In this document: in pieces, positions 6,710 to 10,526 of the stretch | How positions within the stretch are numbered: the first letter of the stretch is position 1 | Layout: each line of letters begins with the position of its first letter | Assembly: GCA_021811865.1 (NCBI GenBank) | Contig: JAKAQB010000094.1 | Location: forward strand, 1-10,526 | Origin: Actinomycetes bacterium | Lineage (GTDB): Bacteria; Actinomycetota; Acidimicrobiia; Acidimicrobiales; Palsa-688 | Reading direction: 5' to 3' | Length of the DNA stretch: 10,526 nucleotides | Program-made: the position numbers and the translations under genes | The notes under the pieces: generated by a model | Database searches by the model: none | Told to the model about the DNA's origin: nothing | What the model saw: the letters and a program-made list of their open reading frames with translations, nothing else

Positions 6710-7299
6710 AGACCTTCTCCGAGGACCGGATGCGCGTCGACAACCGGTGCCGACCACTTGCCCCCCGCGAGTTCAAGTTTGTTCCAGGACCCCGTTCGCT
6801 GCGGGATCGAGTCCTGACCCCCAAGCGAGGGAACCAGCTGGCTGAGGACGGCGCGGTTCACGGCGTCGTGGGCCACGACAACAGCTGCCCTCGGGGCTGA
6901 CAGCTTCGAGATCCAGGTGACGGCCGCGACGGCACGGGCGCCAACCCAAGTCGGCGGCTCCACGTCCGGTGCGTCGTCCACCGACCCGAACCTGGCGATG
7001 AGGTCCTCTGGCGCGCTTCCTGCCCACCGGCCGTAGTCGCGGTCGATCAGGCGATCATCGAGAAGCACGGTGAGCCCGCACGCGGCCGCGATCGGCTCCG
7101 CCGTCTCGTGCGCGCGGCGAAGAGGGCTGGAGAGGACGACACTCACGTCTCGGCTTTTGAGAGCCTTGGCGAGGGCGTTGGCCTCCTCCACCCCGACGGC
7201 ATCGAGCGGAGGGTCGAGCCTTCCTCGAAGCTGGCCTGCTGCGTTCAGAGCCGTGCGGCCGTGCCGCACCAGGTAGACGACGGCCTGGGCGCCAGTCAT
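6706..7299 (-). CDS. Histidine phosphatase family protein (phosphoglycerate mutase-like)
   Basis: This 197-residue cytosolic enzyme belongs to the histidine phosphatase superfamily, which removes phosphate through a phospho-histidine intermediate. The catalytic motif is YLVRHGRTALN, with Arg12 and His13. The second arginine motif is SSPLRRAHETA at 57-67. The second catalytic histidine is His144 in VVVAHDAVNR. The acid/base position, usually Glu before a YG or FG pair, reads RLIDRDYGRWAG, so Asp86 probably takes that role, and the usual WEG is WAG. Substrates of this family range from sugar phosphates to nucleotides and cofactors, so no gene name is safe. The ATG overlaps the stop of the dynamin-like gene as ATGA, and its own stop overlaps the MFS start. 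An upstream in-frame extension exists but would lie inside the dynamin-like gene. Confidence 0.92.
   Translation of the reverse strand: MTGAQAVVYLVRHGRTALNAAGQLRGRLDPPLDAVGVEEANALAKALKSRDVSVVLSSPLRRAHETAEPIAAACGLTVLLDDRLIDRDYGRWAGSAPEDLIARFGSVDDAPDVEPPTWVGARAVAAVTWISKLSAPRAAVVVAHDAVNRAVLSQLVPSLGGQDSIPQRTGSWNKLELAGGKWSAPVVDAHPVLGEGL
6713..6720 (-). promoter_or_regulatory. Ribosome binding site of the MFS gene
   Basis: The minus strand reads GGAGAAGG inside the last codons of the phosphatase gene. The GTGA overlap of MFS start and phosphatase stop begins at 6709, about 7 bases after the GGAG core. This decides the MFS start at 6709 over the internal ATG at 6679. Confidence 0.5.
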
Positions 7300-9011
7300 A
7301 GCCCACCCGCGTCCAGAGCCGCGAGGTCGGCTCCGAGGCGAGCCAAGCGAGCCGCAAGTTCGTCGCCCTGCACTTGCTCGTGGCGGGTCGCGTCGTGCCA
7401 CTGGCGCGCCCTGTCGGCGGCCTGGAGGATCGCCTCGATCGACAACTCGAGCTCCGACTGCATCGCTTTCTCCAACTCCAAGCGAGCGGACTCCAGCCGT
7501 TGGGTGAGGTCCCATCTGGCTCTTCCAGCGTGCTTGTCGAACTCACGGTGAAGTTCGTCACGGGCCCGGCGCAGCGCCGCTTGCCGTGCCCATCGGACAG
7601 GAAGAAGGCGGGAGACTCCGCGGGAAAGGGCCTCAGTCGTGGACCCGACGTGGATGAAGAGGAAGGAGAACCGGTCTCTTTGTTCTGCGATCGCTGGCAC
7701 AGCGAGCGTCGGGAGCGGGACTTCGAAGAGATCCGTGGCAGCTTGGCGGGCGGCATCGAGCCGCGTTTGCACACGGGATCGGAAGGCGGTCGCAACCTCG
7801 CGCCACCCTGCATCGACTGCGGCGATCGCGCGAGGGCGGAAGTCCTCAAACGCGCTCTCTACGGCCGACCGGGTAGTCGCGCGCAATTCGTCGTCGAGAC
7901 GGGAGCGCGGTGCGTGAGCCGCGGTCTCGGTGAGCGGGTCAAGGTGTCGAGCGGCCGCCGTCGAGGAGAAATCCGCCAGGCGTCGTCCGAAACCCTCGAC
8001 AAGGACGCCGATGTCCCGAGCGAGCAACGCCCGGTCGTCATCGAGTCCCTTCCGTTGGCGCGTCGCTTCCTCATCGAAGCGATGGAGGAGCCGAGTTAGT
8101 TCGTCGGCCGTCAGCTGGCGGGCCGCTCGCTCGATCGTGACCGCCTCAGACAGAGAAGAGCCCAGTCGTGCAAGCTCGGTCTTGGCCCTGTTCGCCCGCG
8201 CCCCTTGCAGATCATCCGAGACGAACCGTGAGAGCTCTGCCACGAACTCGGGGAACTCTCTACCCGCCCCATCGCCTGGACCCCCGATCTCGTGCGCGCC
8301 GAGGGCACCGCGGGCGTCGACGGCGAAGAGGTGGACCTCGACCCCAAGAACGTCGCGGATGGTCTCTGCGACGAATCGGCGGACCTCGGCCAGCTCGTGG
8401 GCATGAAGATGGTCGGACTTGTTCAACACGAAGAAGGTGAGTGAGCGCCGCTCCCGCAAGACGTGGAGCAGGTCTCGTTCTTCGGCAGACAGCGGGGTGT
8501 CCGCGGACAGCACCACGACCACACCGTCGGAGTCGAAGAGCGCGGCCCGTCCCGCCTCCGTGCTGTGCTCGTAGAGCGAGGCAATGCCGGGCGTGTCCAC
8601 CAGCACCACACCCGACCTGACCAGGCTCCACTCGCCGCGCACGACAACCCGCGCGACACCGAGCTTGTTGGCGGGATTGCTGGCCTCCGTCACGAAGGCG
8701 GTGATCTTCTCCCTCGCGATCGCCTCGGTACGGCCATCGAGGTACTCCACGGTGGCACCCGGATCTCCGAAGGCGAGCTCGGTGGCAATCGCCGTGAGGG
8801 GAAGGACGCCGGTCGGAACCACTGACTCCCCGACCATCGCGTTGATGAGCGTCGACTTGCCGCGGTTGAACTCGCCGACCACTGCGATGTGAAAACGGCC
8901 CGTTCTCAGTCGCTCGGCCAGCCGGTGGGCCTTCTCTCCCTCGGGCCGATCGCCGGCCAGGCGGGCCAGCTCCTCCGCCGTGGCACTCAGGTCGTCGAGC
9001 TCGCTCACCAT
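7296..9011 (-). CDS. Dynamin-like GTPase
   Basis: This 571-residue bacterial dynamin-family protein has an N-terminal GTPase domain: P-loop GEFNRGKST at 46-54, switch threonine in LPLTAIATEL near residue 73, DTPG at 139-142 and NKSD at 197-200. A long helical stalk follows (about 270-570), rich in Arg, Ala and Leu. A hydrophobic patch at about 446-458 (RFSFLFIHVGSTT) and the basic stretch LLPVRWARQAALRRARDEL match the membrane-binding tip region of bacterial dynamin-like proteins. Such proteins bind and remodel membranes; lipid contact is inferred here. ATG at 9011 is preceded by GGAGG 5 bases upstream, a strong site. It is the first gene of the operon and overlaps the phosphatase gene by 4 bases. 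Many bacteria carry dynamin-like genes in side-by-side pairs; here there is only one. Confidence 0.93.
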   Translation of the reverse strand: MVSELDDLSATAEELARLAGDRPEGEKAHRLAERLRTGRFHIAVVGEFNRGKSTLINAMVGESVVPTGVLPLTAIATELAFGDPGATVEYLDGRTEAIAREKITAFVTEASNPANKLGVARVVVRGEWSLVRSGVVLVDTPGIASLYEHSTEAGRAALFDSDGVVVVLSADTPLSAEERDLLHVLRERRSLTFFVLNKSDHLHAHELAEVRRFVAETIRDVLGVEVHLFAVDARGALGAHEIGGPGDGAGREFPEFVAELSRFVSDDLQGARANRAKTELARLGSSLSEAVTIERAARQLTADELTRLLHRFDEEATRQRKGLDDDRALLARDIGVLVEGFGRRLADFSSTAAARHLDPLTETAAHAPRSRLDDELRATTRSAVESAFEDFRPRAIAAVDAGWREVATAFRSRVQTRLDAARQAATDLFEVPLPTLAVPAIAEQRDRFSFLFIHVGSTTEALSRGVSRLLPVRWARQAALRRARDELHREFDKHAGRARWDLTQRLESARLELEKAMQSELELSIEAILQAADRARQWHDATRHEQVQGDELAARLARLGADLAALDAGGL

Positions 9012-9016
9012 CTGCT

Positions 9017-9021
9017 CCTCC
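9017..9021 (-). promoter_or_regulatory. Ribosome binding site of the dynamin-like gene
   Basis: The minus strand has GGAGG followed by AGCAG and then ATG at 9011, a 5-base spacing. It is the strongest ribosome site in the window and supports initiation of the three-gene operon here. Confidence 0.6.
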
Positions 9022-9383
9022 AGCCGTCTTACGAACAGGAGTAGGAGCCATCAGCCCTGGTGAGGACGTCGCGGCGAGCTCCATCGCCGCGGACCAGGTT
9101 ACTGCGACGCACGGGACCTCGGGAGCGGGTCGCCTTTAGCCCGGGAGAGCGCGGATTCTCATCTCAGATCCCCGGCGAAGCTGACCGATAGATTCCAACT
9201 TGGTGCCCAACCCACGGGCGCGTGTCACGCACAAGGGGCTCCTTGCCGTCGGCTTTTGGGGAGCCACGACCACGCTGCTTGCTCACGCGCTCTCGTTCGG
9301 ATCACTGCCCGTAAGAGGAGTCCTGTAAGCAGCAGGATCCGCGGATGCGACTCAGCGACCGAGGGCTCTGCGACAATCGTCCC
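9022..9383. other. Divergent intergenic region between the dynamin-like operon and the CDF-like gene
   Basis: These 362 bases contain no well-supported gene. For the leftward operon a minus-strand TAACCT at 9101-9096 is a possible -10 element. For rightward transcription TAGATT at 9189-9194 and GACAAT at 9372-9377 are -10 candidates; the second ends 6 bases before a GTG at 9384, as in leaderless genes. A perfect 10-base palindrome ATCCGCGGAT lies at 9337-9346. A possible 41-codon open frame occupies 9203-9328 and is listed separately. All promoter calls are tentative. Confidence 0.35.
9203..9328 (+). CDS. Possible small membrane protein (41 residues)
   Basis: An open frame from GTG at 9203 to TAA at 9326-9328 encodes a basic N-terminus, one hydrophobic stretch (GLLAVGFWGATTTLLAHAL) and a short tail. 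TAGATT at 9189-9194 lies 8 bases before the GTG, which would suit a leaderless transcript; there is no ribosome site. It is in the same frame as the downstream CDF-like gene but separated by the stop. I recognise no family, and chance is a serious alternative in GC-rich DNA. Confidence 0.15.
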   Translation: MPNPRARVTHKGLLAVGFWGATTTLLAHALSFGSLPVRGVL

Positions 9384-9979
9384 GTGCCGCCGAGGACCGC
9401 CCGCCCCTCCTCCGCCGGGGCCTTCGGCTGGAGTTTGCGACCCTCGGGTGGAACGTCGTCGGCATCGTGGTCCTCGCCTACGCAGCGATCGCCGCCCGCT
9501 CGGTGGCGCTCGCAGGCTTCGGGCTCGACAGCCTCATCGAGATCGGAGCATCAACCGTCGTGATCTGGGAACTCACTGGCACTGATGCGTCCCGGCAGCG
9601 GACCGCCATGCGCCTGATCGCGGTCGCCTTTGCTCTCCTGGCGGTGTACCTCCTCGTCCAGGGGACGGTCGTCCTGGTTACCGGGCATCACGCCGCCCAC
9701 AGCGTCGTCGGGATCATATGGACGGGGGTTACCGCCGCAGCCATGTTCCTCCTCGCGTGGGGGAAGGCGACGACCGGGAAGGCGCTCGAGAACCCCGTCC
9801 TCCAGACGGAAGGAAGGGTGACGCTCGTGGATGGCATCCTCGCCTCGGCAGTGCTCGTCGGGCTCGTCTTGAACGCCACCCTCGGGTGGTGGTGGGCGGA
9901 CCCGGCAGCCGGGTTCGTCCTCGTGTACTACGCCGGTCGGGAGTGTCTCGGCGCGCTGCACCACGAGGCACCGGTATGA
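9384..9979 (+). CDS. Short CDF-like cation transporter, 5' end disrupted or with unusual start
   Basis: This membrane protein of about 190-200 residues resembles short cation diffusion facilitator-like transporters lacking the C-terminal cytosolic domain. The conserved frame reads LRLEFATLGWNVVGIV (from about 9422), then VALAGFGLDSLIEIGASTVV with the acidic metal-site-like D and E of helix 2, and near the end LVDGILASAVLVGLV followed by LGWWWADPAAG. Five to six membrane segments are visible. The frame is open back to 9329 but has no ATG, GTG or TTG before GTG at 9467, which would cut off the first conserved helix. A GTG at 9384, preceded by a -10-like GACAAT, is in another frame. One extra C in the CCCC run at 9404-9407 would join the two frames. 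So either a base is missing here, naturally or by sequencing error, or a CTG start is used. The stop overlaps the next gene by 4 bases. The metal specificity is unknown. Confidence 0.72.
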
Positions 9980-10224
9980 CGTCCGTCACTATCTACGGCG
10001 TGTGCGCCGTCAGCTTCATGATGGCCATGTACGCCTTTGAGCACCGGCACCGCCGGTTCATCCTTGCTTTCGCTCTCGGCTGTCTGCTGTCGAGCGCCTA
10101 CGGCTTCCTTTCGGGAGCGTGGCCGTTCGGCGTCGTCGAGATCATTTGGTCAGGGATCGCCGTTCACCGTTTCTTCCGTGGCGAGCGTGCGCACAAATCG
10201 ACCAAGAGCGCCGCCGGAGGTTGA
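9976..10224 (+). CDS. Small membrane protein of unknown function (82 residues)
   Basis: The gene begins with an ATGA overlap with the CDF-like stop and has GAGG 7 bases upstream at 9965-9968, so the two are probably co-translated. The product has two hydrophobic helices, at about residues 3-19 (YGVCAVSFMMAMYAFE) and 28-45 (FILAFALGCLLSSAYGFLSG). A motif AWPFGVVEIIWSGIAVHRFF follows, then a basic tail. The pattern of an acidic-basic loop (EHRHRR) between helices and WPFGVVE near the end looks conserved in style, but I cannot assign a family or function. Its coupling to the CDF-like gene suggests an accessory membrane subunit or a role in the same stress response. Confidence 0.65.
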   Translation: MTSVTIYGVCAVSFMMAMYAFEHRHRRFILAFALGCLLSSAYGFLSGAWPFGVVEIIWSGIAVHRFFRGERAHKSTKSAAGG

Positions 10225-10360
10225 GGACCGCATAGGTTGGCAACGTCATCAGCGCAAGTTTCGATTGTTGGTGAAAGTGATCGGTGCCGGTCACGACATT
10301 GAGCAGGCGGCCGCTATGGCGCCGCCATACGCAAGCTCGGCTACCAGCGGCTTCGCGCAA
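10225..10360. other. Intergenic stretch between possibly convergent genes
   Basis: No supportable gene is seen after the 82-residue protein. The stretch contains a 15-base dyad at 10315-10329 and fragments of open frames that do not form a recognisable protein. It may separate a rightward and a leftward gene. Confidence 0.35.
10315..10329. repeat. 15-base dyad, possible stem or operator
   Basis: TATGGCG and CGCCATA are perfect reverse complements around a single central C. It lies between the small membrane protein gene and a possible leftward gene. There is no T run beside it, so a standard intrinsic terminator is not supported; it could be a protein-binding site or chance. Confidence 0.3.
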
Positions 10361-10526
10361 TCAGAGGCGCGGATCCGCGACGGCTAACGATGTCACCTCC
10401 ACCAAAAAGCCCAGCTCAGGAACCATCTCTGATGCGATGAAGGAGCGCCCCGCCGCTCTCGCGTGAGTCACGTCGGCTGCTGCGAGCCGAGGACCGCGCC
10501 GACTGCCTGGAGCTGCGATGCCTCGG
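10361..10526 (-). CDS. Possible 3' end of a leftward gene (RidA-like tail?), partial
   Basis: A minus-strand frame is open from the right edge to TGA at 10363-10361, about 54 codons. Its last part reads SFIASEMVPELGFLVEVTSL and ends AVADPRL. A pattern with LVEV followed by hydrophobic residues close to the C-terminus recalls the end of RidA-family proteins. The residues further upstream do not clearly fit that family, and codons such as TTA and TCA are unlike the rest of the window. This may be a diverged gene end, a pseudogene tail or chance; the sequence to the right is needed. Confidence 0.22.
   Translation of the reverse strand, partial: RGIAAPGSRRGPRLAAADVTHARAAGRSFIASEMVPELGFLVEVTSLAVADPRL

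Noticed and set aside
5748..6824. Minus-strand open frame overlapping the MFS gene in another frame
   Set aside because: Its translation is Arg-rich and low in complexity, while the neighbouring frame gives a typical twelve-helix transporter.
8260..9084. Minus-strand open frame beginning upstream of the dynamin-like gene
   Set aside because: It is out of frame with the GTPase motifs and its composition is Arg/Gly-rich without domains; the frame starting at 9011 carries all GTPase motifs.
9256..9585. Plus-strand open frame from TTG at 9256 across the start of the CDF-like gene
   Set aside because: The start is weak, no ribosome site is visible, and beyond 9420 it is in the wrong frame relative to the conserved transporter sequence.
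1..10526. CRISPR array, tRNA/rRNA genes, insertion sequences or attachment sites
   Set aside because: I saw no regularly spaced repeats, no tRNA-like cloverleaf, no transposase or integrase motif and no paired terminal repeats. Short palindromes such as CGCGGATCCGCG and GCGGCCGC are common in GC-rich DNA.

Overview
The window is a GC-rich stretch, most likely from an actinobacterium or a similar high-GC lineage. The reasons are strongly G/C-ending codons, frequent GTG starts, several 4-base stop/start overlaps and TAnnnT-type -10 candidates. The lineage is inferred from style and gene families. No RNA gene, CRISPR array, transposase or phage gene is visible.

Left block (1-2099, minus strand). 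Three consecutive genes encode membrane subunits of a group 4 hydrogenase-like or complex I-like assembly: hyfC (NuoH-like), hyfE and the start of hyfF (a NuoL/N-like antiporter subunit, cut by the left edge). They are packed with gaps of 0 to 2 bases. hyfC is the first gene of the run; hyfB and hyfD are not next to it, and the catalytic subunits would lie beyond the left edge if present.

Middle-left (2100-5515, plus strand). A divergent promoter region of about 220-250 bases carries a clear stem-loop. It is followed by two overlapping genes for small MutS-like ATPases without mismatch-recognition or endonuclease domains. They probably work as a pair: both keep the Walker A lysine and an Asn-Glu Walker B, but only the second keeps the switch histidine. 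The second gene has no stop where its family ends. Its frame runs 564 bases antisense into the neighbouring transporter gene.

Middle-right (5516-9011, minus strand). A tightly coupled three-gene operon, read right to left, encodes a dynamin-like GTPase, a histidine-phosphatase (phosphoglycerate mutase-like) enzyme and an MFS transporter. Each junction is a 4-base stop/start overlap, so translation is likely coupled. The shared function is unknown. A membrane-remodelling GTPase, a small-molecule phosphatase and an exporter or importer suggest a membrane-associated process.

Right block (9012-10526). After a non-coding stretch of about 360 bases come a short CDF-like cation transporter, whose 5' end appears disrupted by a missing base, and an overlapping gene for an 82-residue membrane protein. 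The last 300 bases hold small palindromes and possibly the 3' end of a minus-strand gene entering from the right. No overtly new defence or mobile system is visible. The most unusual points are the MutS-like pair with its lost stop codon and the dynamin/phosphatase/MFS operon.
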